Made by a program: the position numbers and the translations under genes. A stretch of 64,000 bases of DNA from Mycobacterium sp. AZCC_0083 (GTDB taxonomy: Bacteria > Actinomycetota > Actinomycetes > Mycobacteriales > Mycobacteriaceae), in contig NZ_JACHGP010000011.1 in assembly GCF_014202335.1 (NCBI RefSeq), forward strand, positions 124,001 through 188,000, written 5' to 3'. How positions within the stretch are numbered: position 1 is the stretch's first letter; each line of letters opens with the position of its first letter. Below, piece by piece: positions 42,482 through 51,328 of the stretch. Under the pieces are notes generated by a model. That model worked only from the letters and a program-made list of their open reading frames with translations. It had not been told where the DNA came from and did no database searches.

Positions 42482-42612
42482 CGGGGGGCTCCCGGCGCCC
42501 AGCAAGGAAATCAGGCCGGAAGAGGTTCCGCCGGCCTCGATACCTCCGAAACGCACGACAAATCCTCAAGAACCATCCGAAGCAAGAAAGACGAACAGAA
42601 CAGGAAACACGC

Positions 42613-44079
42613 ATGTCCGTGAAATTTGCAAACCCGGTCCTGCCCATCGCCGAACGCGGCTTGATCATCGGAGACGCCCGGGTTACCCGGACCGGTGCCG
42701 GAACACTCCCGATGCACTTTGCCGGCACCGGCGAGGTACAGGCCGAGATGCCACAGGCGGGCATCCCCGAAATCGATCAGGCAGTGGCAGCGGCTCGCGC
42801 CGCCTTTCCGGCCTGGCGGAACACGTCGCCGGATGAGCGTGGGCACATCATCTACAAGCTGGCAGATCTTCTCGAGCGTGACAGCGAGCGCCTGGCGGCG
42901 CTCATCACCTACGAGACCGGCAGGCCGATCACCGAAGCAGCTGGCGATGTGACGATCACGATCAATTGGACCCGGTACTACGCGGGCTGGGCCGACAAGA
43001 TCGATGGGCGCGTTGTCTCCACGCGGGCGGGCGTTGGCGGGCTCAACTACGTCTTGTACGAGCCGTACGGCGTCGTCGCCGCCCTCACGCCGTACAACGT
43101 TGGGCTGATGAGCCAAGGAATGAAGGTTCCGGCTGCACTGGTGGCCGGAAACACCGTGGTCGTCAAGCCTGCCGAACTCACCCCGTTCACGGCGATCGCC
43201 TTTGCGGAACTCGCACTGGAAGCCGGACTGCCGGACGGTGTCCTGAATGTCGTGACCGGCGGAGCCGCAGAAGGAGACCACCTGGTCCGTCATCCGGACG
43301 TGGCCAAGGTCAGCTTCACCGGAGGAACCGCCACAGCGACGAAGATCCTTACCTCCGCGGCAGCGCTGAACAAGCCGGTCACCCTCGAACTCGGCGGGAA
43401 GTCCGCGAACATCGTCTTCCCGGATGCCAACCTCGACTTCGCGGTGCCGTTCTCCTTCGTAATGGGCTCGACCGCCGCGTCCGGGCAGGGCTGCATTCTC
43501 GCCACTCGCCTCTTTGTCCACGACGACATCTTCGACGAAGTCGAGGCCCGGCTCACCAAGACGAGCCTCGCCTTCCCCCCAGGCGATCCGCTCGACCCGG
43601 CCACGCAACTGGGGCCGGTCGTGTCCGAGGGACACCGCGACCGCATCCTCGGAGTGGTCGACCGAGCCAAGAACGACGGATCCGGTCGGCTGGTCTACGG
43701 CGGCGACCGGCCCGACCGACCGGGATACTTCGTCAACGCCACGCTCTTCAGCGATGTCGACAACGACAGCCCGCTCGCTCGCGAGGAGATCTTCGGACCG
43801 GTGCTGTCCATGCTTCGGTTCAGCACGGAGGAAGAAGCCATCGCCAAGGCCAACGACAATCAGTACGGCTTGGCGGCCTACGTCCACACCCATGACCTGG
43901 GTCGTGCGCACCGCGTTGCCCGCGAGCTGGAGTCCGGCCAGGTCGGCATCAACGGTGCCAACAGGATCTCGCCAGGTGCACCGTTCGGCGGAGTGAAGCG
44001 AAGCGGCATCGGCTCGGAAGGCGGCTGGACCGGCCTCCAGGAGTTCCTGCACCCGAAGAGCGTCTTCGTCGGCGGCTGA
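42613..44079 (+). CDS. NAD(P)-dependent aldehyde dehydrogenase
   Basis: A 488-residue ALDH. The cofactor region includes VAALTPYNVGLMSQGMKV and the Lys of VVVKPAELTPF; the catalytic Glu is in LELGGKSANIV and the nucleophilic Cys in ASGQGCILATRLFV. The C-terminal oligomerisation segment ends in FVGG. The canonical N-x-x-F motif before the Gln-Gly-Cys is replaced by NVGL-like sequence, common in divergent ALDHs. It probably oxidises an aldehyde made by the monooxygenase pathway. A strong hairpin terminator follows. Confidence 0.92.
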   Translation: MSVKFANPVLPIAERGLIIGDARVTRTGAGTLPMHFAGTGEVQAEMPQAGIPEIDQAVAAARAAFPAWRNTSPDERGHIIYKLADLLERDSERLAALITYETGRPITEAAGDVTITINWTRYYAGWADKIDGRVVSTRAGVGGLNYVLYEPYGVVAALTPYNVGLMSQGMKVPAALVAGNTVVVKPAELTPFTAIAFAELALEAGLPDGVLNVVTGGAAEGDHLVRHPDVAKVSFTGGTATATKILTSAAALNKPVTLELGGKSANIVFPDANLDFAVPFSFVMGSTAASGQGCILATRLFVHDDIFDEVEARLTKTSLAFPPGDPLDPATQLGPVVSEGHRDRILGVVDRAKNDGSGRLVYGGDRPDRPGYFVNATLFSDVDNDSPLAREEIFGPVLSMLRFSTEEEAIAKANDNQYGLAAYVHTHDLGRAHRVARELESGQVGINGANRISPGAPFGGVKRSGIGSEGGWTGLQEFLHPKSVFVGG

Positions 44080-44086
44080 CTCGGAG

Positions 44087-44131
44087 CAAGGTGCCGGCCC
44101 GCAACCTTCCGGGACGCGGGCCGGCACCTTG
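44087..44131 (+). terminator. Intrinsic-type terminator hairpin
   Basis: A perfect inverted repeat: AAGGTGCCGGCCCGC (44088-44102) pairs with GCGGGCCGGCACCTT (44116-44130), with a 13-base loop; one further C-G pair can be added. There is no U tract, as is usual for mycobacterial terminators. It separates the ALDH gene from the convergent GntR gene. Confidence 0.7.
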
Positions 44132-44160
44132 GCGGGGTGGCAGCATCCGAGCCCAGCTCG

Positions 44161-44916
44161 TCAGCTATCTGGGCCGGATTCGACTCTGGTGAAGAATTGG
44201 AAGGGATTACCGGTGTTGACGGCGCTCCTGGCGCGAGCGAGGTCGTGCGTGGCAATGGCTTCGACAAGGTTCGTCACATCGTCGAGGAACGCGCGGAGTA
44301 CCGAATCGGCCGGGACGAAAGGCGTTTCGTGACTGAGACGCTCCAAATACATTTCGACGATGATCTTCATGAATGAGCGCAGAGTCCGTCCGGAGCAAAT
44401 TCCGATCATGGCCACGTAGAGTTCGACGCTCGCCTCGTGCATGTGCTCGGCCTGACGTCTGTCGGCGGCCTCCGTGAGAGCAGCCAGCCGCTCTCGCAAT
44501 TCCCGACCGTCTTCGGCGGTCCCGCTTCGGGCGGCGTCGGCTACGAGAAGTGGGGTGAGTGCCTGCGCGATGCTGTCGACCTCGACCGGGTTGGGTGGGG
44601 GACCATCAGGAGAAATCACGTCGTTACGGAGTTTGGTCAGCACCGACTGTTCCGCGACGAAGACCCCGCCGCCAGGGCCCCGGCGGACCGCAACGATTCC
44701 TCGTGATTGGAGCAGTCGCAGAGCCTCGTTGAATGTTCCAACCGAGACATTGCTCTTGACCCGGAGTTCTTCCTTGCTGCCGAGGCGATGCCCTGACGGA
44801 CGCGACGCTGCCAATTTCGTGATCTGTTCCAGCACGATCTCCGCGCGTTGCTTCGGCGGCGCAGCGACTTTGCGCCACAGCTCCCGCTCCCATGCCGGCT
44901 CGTCCTGAGTTGTCAT
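44161..44916 (-). CDS. GntR/FadR-family regulator of the flavin monooxygenase cluster
   Basis: About 251 residues: an N-terminal winged helix-turn-helix (RLGSKEELRVKSNVSVGTFNEALRLLQSRGIV split across residues 45-77, then RRGPGGGVFVAE) and an FCD-type helical ligand domain with conserved polar residues (HEASVELYVAMIGICSGR). It is divergent from the flavin reductase gene, and both the upstream region of that gene and the monooxygenase promoter carry TCAT/ATGA palindromes, so it is probably their repressor. The effector is presumably the substrate or an intermediate. Start at ATG 44916 (MTTQDEPAW); one at 44955 is also in frame. Confidence 0.85.
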   Translation of the reverse strand: MTTQDEPAWERELWRKVAAPPKQRAEIVLEQITKLAASRPSGHRLGSKEELRVKSNVSVGTFNEALRLLQSRGIVAVRRGPGGGVFVAEQSVLTKLRNDVISPDGPPPNPVEVDSIAQALTPLLVADAARSGTAEDGRELRERLAALTEAADRRQAEHMHEASVELYVAMIGICSGRTLRSFMKIIVEMYLERLSHETPFVPADSVLRAFLDDVTNLVEAIATHDLARARSAVNTGNPFQFFTRVESGPDS

Positions 44917-45125
44917 CGCTGATCCGTATCGCTGTGTTCCATAACCGAGCTGCACCCCTTGAGTCGAAGGACATGAGCGAGCGACACAGGGCCTCGATCA
45001 GCTCCCTCCGTCGCGGGCCGCGGGGAACCGCCGCTTCCGCACAGGCTGGCGGGTCGGCCAGTGAATGCCGGCGAGCCTGCTGCGCCGACACGAGCCCTTG
45101 ACTAACTAATCTATCATGGAGCACA

Positions 45126-45136
45126 ATCATAATGAT
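45126..45136. promoter_or_regulatory. Second candidate GntR operator, upstream of the flavin reductase gene
   Basis: ATCATAATGAT (ATCAT-A-ATGAT) followed by GAATATAATGAAT resembles the core of the palindrome at 41251-41266. A TATAAT box at 45140-45145 overlaps the 3' side, so a bound protein would interfere with transcription toward the flavin reductase gene. Confidence 0.45.
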
Positions 45137-45159
45137 GAATATAATGAATAGGAGCGTCC

Positions 45160-45729
45160 ATGCACACTCAACTCGAGCGCAGTTCGGTCGCGAACGAAGA
45201 CTTCGCCTCTGGGTCGGGTCTGTCAGCAAGTGAGTTCAAGGCGGCGTTCCGCAACCATCCGGGCGGAGTGGCTCTGGTCACGGCGCGCGGGAAGGAGGGG
45301 CCCGTTGCGATGACGGTGAGTTCGCTGGTGTCGGTCAGTGCCGAACCGCCGCTCCTGGCCTTTTCCCTGTCGGACCTCTCCAGGAGCTCAGCCACCATCA
45401 GGCAGGCGGAAACGATCGTCGTGCACCTGCTCGATTCGGCCCGCGTCCAGCTGGCGAAGCTGGGCGCCACCGGGGGAGTCGATCGTTTCGCCGACGCTTC
45501 CGCCTGGTCGCAGCTCGAGAGCGGTGAACCCTATTTTCATGCCGCTCCCATACGGATCTTGTGCCGAATCGTCCACGAGGTTCGAGCAGGGGCAGCGACG
45601 ATCGTCATTGCACACGCCTCGCGACTCGTATCCGAGCCGCTGGAGGAAGTGCCCGTCCTAGACGCGGCTCCGCTCGTGTACCACAACCGGCATTGGCATG
45701 CACTGAGCGGTCTGTCGGAGATCGAGTAG
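45160..45729 (+). CDS. Flavin reductase family protein
   Basis: A 189-residue flavin reductase with the split-barrel domain: FKAAFRNHPGGVALVTARG near residue 23, GPVAMTVSSLVSVSAEPPLLAFSL, and the NAD(P)-interacting C-terminal half. It would supply FMNH2 or FADH2 to the monooxygenase at 41261, as in HsaAB/DszCD-type pairs. It has an AGGAG ribosome site and is divergent from the GntR gene across a roughly 250-base regulatory region. It is immediately followed by the amidohydrolase and lyase genes on the same strand. Confidence 0.92.
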   Translation: MHTQLERSSVANEDFASGSGLSASEFKAAFRNHPGGVALVTARGKEGPVAMTVSSLVSVSAEPPLLAFSLSDLSRSSATIRQAETIVVHLLDSARVQLAKLGATGGVDRFADASAWSQLESGEPYFHAAPIRILCRIVHEVRAGAATIVIAHASRLVSEPLEEVPVLDAAPLVYHNRHWHALSGLSEIE

Positions 45730-45791
45730 GCGGCTAGCAATCCAGCGCTTCGCCACACGACCTGCTTCCTTCACGTAGACGGGAAATCCTG

Positions 45792-47135
45792 ATGAAAGAC
45801 ACCTTGTACCACGGTGCGCGCCTGATTATCGGCAACGGTGCGCAACCCGTCGAGAACTCCGAACTGGTGGTCCGGGGCGGTCGTATCGAATATGCCGGCC
45901 CGGCCATCTCGGGGGATATCAATGCCGGTTCGCACCTCGTCGACCTGACTGGCAAGACCATCATGCCTACGATCGTGAATCCCCATGGGCACATCGGATA
46001 CATGAAGAATGGGGTCGCAGACAAGGCGTACTACTCCCGCGCGAATGTCCTGGATCATCTTCGCCGCCTCGCCTATTACGGGGTCGGCGTGTTCCAGTCA
46101 CTCGGCACAGACCGTGATGACATGGAGCTGACTCTGCGCGACGAGCAGCGGGCAGGAACGCTCGAGGAGACCGATCTCGCTACGCTGCTGACGGCCGGTG
46201 CCGGCCTGGTCGCGGCTGGCGACGGATCCCCCAATGGCGGACCGTTCTTCGCCACCGACGTCGTCGTGGAAGTGTCGGATTCCGGGACCGCTCGTCAACG
46301 TGTCCGCGAACTCGTGGCCAAGGGGCCGGATGCCATCAAGTTCTGGGTCGACGATCGTTGGGGAACGAGGGCCAAGCCGTCGCCGGACGTCTGCTCCGCG
46401 ATCATCGACGAAGCCCACACGCTTGGCGTCAAAGCCATTGCCCATATCTACACTCTCGAAGACGCAATGGTCGTCGCGCGAGCCGGTGTCGACGGTATTG
46501 CGCATATGGTTCGGAGCCCAGGCACCACCCCTGAGCTCATCGACCTTCTCAACGCGAACGACATCTTCGCTTTCACGTCGCTGAGTATCCAAAGACCAGA
46601 CGGCGAAGCGTGGCTGGACGATCCGGCGCTGGCAGAGACGGTATCGCTGCCGGTCATCGAACGGGCAAAGGAGGCGATCAGATCTCGTTCACCTGAAGAC
46701 GTGCGAGAGCGCCAGGACTCATATGTCCGACTGGAAGAAGGGTTACGCGAGTACCTCGATGGCGGGGTACGGATCGTGCTCTCTGCGGACACCGGACTGC
46801 TGACCCAGTTCGTCGGCTTCGCCGAACATCGCGAACTCGAGGCCATGGTTCACGCCGGCATGCCGGTTTTGGCGGCGATTCGCGCGGCGACTCAGGTGCC
46901 CGCCGAGATTCTCGAGCTGCCCGACCGGGGCACGCTGGAGCGGGGCAAGCAGGCCGACTTCATCGTGTTGAACAGCAACCCCATCGAGAACATTGCCAAC
47001 ACCCGAGACATTGCGGCGGTCTACCTCAAAGGCTCTGCCGTTGATCGCGCGAGTCTCCGAACGATGTGGGCTTCCGAGCCGACGGAGTTGGACGAGCCGA
47101 CTACCTTTCAAGGCTTCGCCCGGCCTCGTTCGTAA
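45792..47135 (+). CDS. Amidohydrolase (metal-dependent hydrolase)
   Basis: A 447-residue TIM-barrel hydrolase of the amidohydrolase superfamily. The N-terminal metal motif reads NPHGHIG (His65, His67), where most members have Asp-x-His-x-His; the carboxylated Lys is in IKFWVDDRWG, later His residues in KAIAHIYT and GIAHMVR, and the final Asp in LSADTGL. The C-terminal beta element has ADFIVLNSNPIENI. It probably opens a ring or hydrolyses an amide/ester formed after monooxygenation. It starts 62 bases after the flavin reductase gene. Confidence 0.85.
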   Translation: MKDTLYHGARLIIGNGAQPVENSELVVRGGRIEYAGPAISGDINAGSHLVDLTGKTIMPTIVNPHGHIGYMKNGVADKAYYSRANVLDHLRRLAYYGVGVFQSLGTDRDDMELTLRDEQRAGTLEETDLATLLTAGAGLVAAGDGSPNGGPFFATDVVVEVSDSGTARQRVRELVAKGPDAIKFWVDDRWGTRAKPSPDVCSAIIDEAHTLGVKAIAHIYTLEDAMVVARAGVDGIAHMVRSPGTTPELIDLLNANDIFAFTSLSIQRPDGEAWLDDPALAETVSLPVIERAKEAIRSRSPEDVRERQDSYVRLEEGLREYLDGGVRIVLSADTGLLTQFVGFAEHRELEAMVHAGMPVLAAIRAATQVPAEILELPDRGTLERGKQADFIVLNSNPIENIANTRDIAAVYLKGSAVDRASLRTMWASEPTELDEPTTFQGFARPRS

Positions 47136-47162
47136 ATGAGGGCTTTCGAGAAAGAGGAGGCA

Positions 47163-48008
47163 ATGTCAGTGAATCTCCGTGCCGCCATCGCGGCCAACAA
47201 GCCGTTGGTGGTTCCCGGTGTCTATGACGGCATCTCTGCCCGGATAGCGGCGGACCTCGGCTTCGATGCCGTCTACATCGGGAGCTACGCAACCGGCGCC
47301 ACCAAATACGGACTGCCTGACCTGGGGTACATCGGGGCTGAGGACATGGCAGATCAGGTGCGACGGATCGCAGACCTTGTCGATGTGCCGATCATCGTCG
47401 ATGGTGAGGGCGGCTTTGGAAATCCTCTTCAGGTAGCTCGAACTACCCGGCTACTCGAGCGGGCCGGTGCCAGTGCGATGCACATCGAAGACCACGATTT
47501 CGGTAAGCACATCAGCGCGGAGCCGCGCGTACTTCCCGTCGCCCTGGCCTTGGACAAAATCAAGGCCGCGTTGGATGCGAAGAATTCATCCGATTTCCTT
47601 GTCATCGCCAGAACGGATGCGATCGGTTCCCTCGGCCAGGATGAGGGGCTCACACGTGTACTCGCGTTCCAGGATGCCGGGGCTGACGCTGTCATGGTGC
47701 CCGGTCGTCTCGACGACGACGGCTGGAACGTCCTCGTGGGCGAGGTCCATGTGCCGGTCATCTATCTCAACCAACCGAGAATGAGTGCCAAGGAGTTGGG
47801 AGTTCTTGGTGCCGATGTCGTTCTCTACTACGCCTTGGCACACTTCGTAGCGCAGAGCGCCATGCACTCGGCGTTGAGCCAGCTTGTCGACCACGGCTCG
47901 AGCGTTGCGCTCGAAGGCACGACGACCACGATGGCTGATTTCGACTCCTTCCTGGGCATCGAAGCAGCCAGGGCAGACGCGGCTCGCTGGGGCCTGCTCG
48001 AGGGTTGA
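47163..48008 (+). CDS. Isocitrate lyase / PEP mutase superfamily lyase
   Basis: A 281-residue TIM-barrel protein. It shows the Mg-binding segment VDGEGGFGNPLQVARTTRLLE and the IEDHDFGKH loop in place of the isocitrate-lyase KKCGH loop, which puts it with the PEP-mutase/2,3-dimethylmalate-lyase/oxaloacetate-decarboxylase group. It would cleave a C-C bond in a hydroxy- or oxo-dicarboxylate. The start at 47163 is chosen because GAGGAGG precedes it; an ATG nine codons earlier is in frame. It directly follows the amidohydrolase gene (27 bases). Confidence 0.9.
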   Translation: MSVNLRAAIAANKPLVVPGVYDGISARIAADLGFDAVYIGSYATGATKYGLPDLGYIGAEDMADQVRRIADLVDVPIIVDGEGGFGNPLQVARTTRLLERAGASAMHIEDHDFGKHISAEPRVLPVALALDKIKAALDAKNSSDFLVIARTDAIGSLGQDEGLTRVLAFQDAGADAVMVPGRLDDDGWNVLVGEVHVPVIYLNQPRMSAKELGVLGADVVLYYALAHFVAQSAMHSALSQLVDHGSSVALEGTTTTMADFDSFLGIEAARADAARWGLLEG

Positions 48009-48066
48009 CCTCGCACTAGTGGAATGCGTGCGCCGGAACAACTATCACATCGAGGGATTGCGATGG

Positions 48067-48855
48067 TTACGGAAGTTCGCGCGGGTTCCGCTCACCCGCA
48101 TGGAGACTGAAGGGCACCGTCTGGATGGCGCGGCCGTCGTCTGACTTGAGCCAGCGTCGGTGCAGTCGTACGAGGTACTTGTCGAGCTCGGCCGCGGCAG
48201 CTTCGACTTCGCCCTTCTGCAGCAGCGTGATGAGGCGGCGCCGGGCGCGGATGACGAAGGTGTGGTCGGGGGTCTCCAGGTGCGGGACGACGCCGCGGAG
48301 GATCGAAGTAAGCGACTCGACCAGAACCATCAGCACGGGGTTGTCCGCGGCTTGTGCGAGCAGGGTGTAGAACTCGGTTAGTACGAGGCTGCGTTCCACG
48401 CGGTCGGCCTCCGCGCTCAGTGCGGCCCCGGCGTCGGTGTTGGCGACGAGCCGGTCGAAGTCCTCGGGAGTGAGGCGCGGTCCGGCGACCCGGACGACCA
48501 GCCCGCACTGCCACCGCATGCAATCTGTCAGATCCTTCAACGAGAAGTCCGTCAGCGACAGGCTCTGACTGATCGTCGACGCGATGGCCGAGGAGCCCGG
48601 CCGGGTGATGAACGCCCCGCCCTGCCGACCGCGGCGCAGCGTGATCACTCCGCTTACCTCGAGCATGCGAAATGCCTCGCGCACCGTGTTGCGGCTGACC
48701 ATGAACTGCTCGGCCAGTTCGCGCTCGGACGGCAACCGGTCGCCCGACGAGAGCTGCCCACTGCTGATCAGCTCCTGTACCTGAGCGATGATCTCGTCAT
48801 AGACCCGGCGCGGCCGAGCGGGCCTGAACAGAATGGCGGTTGGGTCGGAAGTCAC
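48067..48855 (-). CDS. FadR-family GntR regulator (candidate regulator of the gentisate/P450 cluster)
   Basis: A 262-residue regulator with a GntR winged helix-turn-helix (GDRLPSERELAEQFMVSRNTVREAFRML split at residues 38-65, wing RRGRQGGAFITRP) and a helical FCD ligand domain. FadR-type proteins bind TGGT-N3-ACCA-like sites; TGGTTGGACCA boxes lie before the operons at 53-64 kb, so this is the best candidate for their regulator. It is oriented away from the cluster, with an inverted repeat (48909-48933) upstream of its own start that may serve autoregulation. Confidence 0.88.
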   Translation of the reverse strand: MTSDPTAILFRPARPRRVYDEIIAQVQELISSGQLSSGDRLPSERELAEQFMVSRNTVREAFRMLEVSGVITLRRGRQGGAFITRPGSSAIASTISQSLSLTDFSLKDLTDCMRWQCGLVVRVAGPRLTPEDFDRLVANTDAGAALSAEADRVERSLVLTEFYTLLAQAADNPVLMVLVESLTSILRGVVPHLETPDHTFVIRARRRLITLLQKGEVEAAAAELDKYLVRLHRRWLKSDDGRAIQTVPFSLHAGERNPRELP

Positions 48856-48908
48856 CTGGTGTACCCCTGCTTTCTCACTCCGGCCGACTGACTCGCACGC
48901 TGAGTACG

Positions 48909-48933
48909 CAATGGTGCAATAGTAGCGCCATTG
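48909..48933. promoter_or_regulatory. Inverted repeat upstream of the FadR-type regulator gene
   Basis: CAATGGTGC and GCGCCATTG form arms (8 of 9 paired) around AATAGTA. It lies 54-78 bases upstream of the regulator start and between convergent and divergent transcription units, so it may be an autoregulatory site. The central sequence differs from the TGGTTGGACCA boxes. Confidence 0.4.
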
Positions 48934-48948
48934 CCACCGCGGGGACCC

Positions 48949-50148
48949 TCAGCCCGCCGCGGCCGCGCAGGCTTCATCGAACGAGACGTCGCCGGCGACC
49001 AGCTGGGAGCGGTAACGCGTGGCACGCGCGGCGGCGTTGCAGCCCGCGACAGCGACTAGCTGCGCGTTTCGCCCGTAGAGCGCAAGCCACGATCCGCGCC
49101 GTGGATCGTGGCCGACGACCTTGACGAAGTCCGCCCCGCCCGGCCGCCCCAGTACCTGAATTCGCTTGCCATATTGGTCCGACCATACATACGGGACCGG
49201 CGCAGCCTGGGTGTCGCAGCCGGTCCCGGTGATCTGCTCGGCGACGATGCCCGCCTGCTCGCGCGCGCTCGTCCAGTGTTCGTGGCGATGTGCGGCGCCG
49301 GTCCTGTCCGTCCAGGTGGCGACATCGCCGATGGCGTAGATCCCGTCCACGGCGGTACGGCCGACACAGTCGCAACGAACCGAGCCGTCGACCACGAGCC
49401 CGGTCCCGTCCAGCCAGCCCACTGCCGGGACCGCGCCGAGTCCGGCCACGACGACGTCGGCGTCCTCGTATGTGCCGTCCGCGAGGTGTACCCGCTGGCC
49501 TGAAGCCAGCTGTTGCACCCGTGTGACGGCGGTGCCGCACCGAAGGTGGGTGCCGGCTTCGTGGTGTAGGCCGGCGAGGAGCGAGGCGACCTCGGAGCCG
49601 AGTAAGGCCTCGAACGGTTTTCGCGCCGCTTCGATGACGACGGCGGACCGGCCGAGAGCCCGTGCGCTGGATGCCACCTCCGCGCCGATGAAGCCGGCGC
49701 CGATGACCGCGACGCGCTCGGCGCGGGCGAGAGCGCGGGCGAGCTCGACCGCGTCGGCGAGCTCACGGATCGTGTGGATCCGGCCGCTGGAAGCGTCGGC
49801 ATGGAACGGCCGGGCGCGCGCGCCGGACGCGATGACGATGTGCGTGGCCGTGAGCGCCTCCCCGTCGGTGAGTTCGACGCGCCGCGCGGCGGTATCCAGG
49901 CGCATCGCCGTGGCGGAAGTCCGGACTTCGATATCGAGCGAGGCGTAGTGCTCGGGCGGGTGGAAGGCGATCTCCTCGACATTGTCAGCGCCGGTCAGGA
50001 TTCCCTTGGACAGTGGAGGGCGGTCGTAGGGGACTGCCGCCTGCGAGTCGAGGACGACGATCGGGCTCTGGTAGCCGAGACGCCGCAGCTCGGTCGCGGC
50101 GCGGATGCCGGCCACCGAGCCACCGACGATGACGGTTCTGGTGCTCAC
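48949..50148 (-). CDS. FAD-dependent ferredoxin reductase
   Basis: A 399-residue NAD(P)H:ferredoxin reductase of the RhdA/PuxA-like (BphA4) type. FAD motif VIVGGSVAGIRAATELRRLGY at residue 6, DRPPLSKGIL, the NAD motif VAVIGAGFIGAEVASSARALG near residue 145, and the FAD-binding VDGIYAIGDVATW. It most likely passes electrons to the 3Fe-4S ferredoxin that feeds the P450 encoded at 56057. It is last in the minus-strand operon that starts with the dioxygenase gene at 53271. Confidence 0.93.
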   Translation of the reverse strand: MSTRTVIVGGSVAGIRAATELRRLGYQSPIVVLDSQAAVPYDRPPLSKGILTGADNVEEIAFHPPEHYASLDIEVRTSATAMRLDTAARRVELTDGEALTATHIVIASGARARPFHADASSGRIHTIRELADAVELARALARAERVAVIGAGFIGAEVASSARALGRSAVVIEAARKPFEALLGSEVASLLAGLHHEAGTHLRCGTAVTRVQQLASGQRVHLADGTYEDADVVVAGLGAVPAVGWLDGTGLVVDGSVRCDCVGRTAVDGIYAIGDVATWTDRTGAAHRHEHWTSAREQAGIVAEQITGTGCDTQAAPVPYVWSDQYGKRIQVLGRPGGADFVKVVGHDPRRGSWLALYGRNAQLVAVAGCNAAARATRYRSQLVAGDVSFDEACAAAAG

Positions 50149-50180
50149 GCGTAGCTCCTATACGACTGAAGATGGATGAA

Positions 50181-51305
50181 TCAAACGAACACCTGGCCGG
50201 TGAACAGGCGGCGGGCAGTACGGAACGAGGTGGCCGACACGGCGTGCCACTGACCGTCGCGGGCTTCCACGTCCGCCTCGACGGGGACGATGCCCGCGGG
50301 CGTCCCGACCAGCAGCCCGGAGTCCGACGCTTCGCACAGCGTGGCGGCCACAGTCTTCGGCACCCGCGCGGCCACGGCGAGGCACAGTGCGCCGGTGCCG
50401 GGGACGGCGCGGTGTGGCTGGCCGTTCGAGACGAAACGGGCCGACAGGTCGTAGGCGCCGCCGTCGACGGTCTGCCCGTCCGATGTGGTGTAGCTGCCTG
50501 GCGGACCGAGCACGGCGATGAACGGTGTCAGCGGGCGGTTGAGCGCCTCTTCGATCGATCCGGTCAGTCCCATCGCGACCGAGGCGTGAGTCCGGATCCT
50601 GCCGAGCGCCGCGAGTGCGTCCGCGTCGACATCGAGTTGTTCGGGTGGCTCCGTCCCGGTGAGACCGAGATCCGCGGCCCGGACGAACACGCACACGTTG
50701 CCCGCATCGACGATCGAGATGGTGAACGTGCCCAGCGGCGTCACCAGCTCGTCGGTGGGCGAGCCGGTCGGCAGCAGCATCCCCGTCGCCGCCCCGCCCG
50801 GGTCGAGGAAGTCGAGCCGGACCGGGGCGCCGGTGCCGCCAACGCCGGGGATCGCGAAATCACCGTGCTCGACGGCCAGCCCCTCGCGCACCGTGAACTC
50901 CGCGCGCACGAGTTTGGCAGTGTTGGTGTTGTGCACGAGGACCGATGCGTCGCCGTCGGGCCGTTCGATCAGCCCGGCGTGCAACGCGAACGGCCCGATC
51001 GCTGCGCTCATGTTCCCGCAGTTACCCGAGTAGTCCACTAGACCGCGCCCGATCTGAACCTGGGCGAAGGTGAAGTCCACGTCGGCCCCGGTCCGCTCGG
51101 AAGGGCCGACGACACACACCTTCGATAGCGAGGACAAGCCGCCACCCATGCCATTGAGTTGGCGGCCGTAGGGGTCTGGGCTGCCCATTGCGTTGAGCAG
51201 CAACGGATCCCACTCGCCTCGGTCGTCGGGCAGGGCGTCGCGCCGGAACATCAGCGCCTTGCTGGTGCCGCCGCGCATGAAGGTCGCGGGCAGAGTACCG
51301 GTCAC
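50181..51305 (-). CDS. PrpF-family isomerase/tautomerase
   Basis: A 374-residue protein of the PrpF family, a diaminopimelate-epimerase-fold isomerase. Typical members isomerise 2-methylaconitate or oxalomesaconate by moving a proton across a carbon-carbon double bond. The family segments MRGGTSKALMFR (N-terminus), YSGNCGNMSAAIGPFAL (first catalytic Cys region) and the C-terminal GTGALCLAVAARV are present. In this operon it sits between a ring-cleaving dioxygenase and an FAH-family hydrolase, so isomerisation of the ring-cleavage product is likely. The GTG start at 51305 gives LPATFMRGG close to the N-terminus. Confidence 0.88.
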   Translation of the reverse strand: MTGTLPATFMRGGTSKALMFRRDALPDDRGEWDPLLLNAMGSPDPYGRQLNGMGGGLSSLSKVCVVGPSERTGADVDFTFAQVQIGRGLVDYSGNCGNMSAAIGPFALHAGLIERPDGDASVLVHNTNTAKLVRAEFTVREGLAVEHGDFAIPGVGGTGAPVRLDFLDPGGAATGMLLPTGSPTDELVTPLGTFTISIVDAGNVCVFVRAADLGLTGTEPPEQLDVDADALAALGRIRTHASVAMGLTGSIEEALNRPLTPFIAVLGPPGSYTTSDGQTVDGGAYDLSARFVSNGQPHRAVPGTGALCLAVAARVPKTVAATLCEASDSGLLVGTPAGIVPVEADVEARDGQWHAVSATSFRTARRLFTGQVFV

Positions 51306-51328
51306 GAGTGCTTCGTCCCGTTGCCGGC

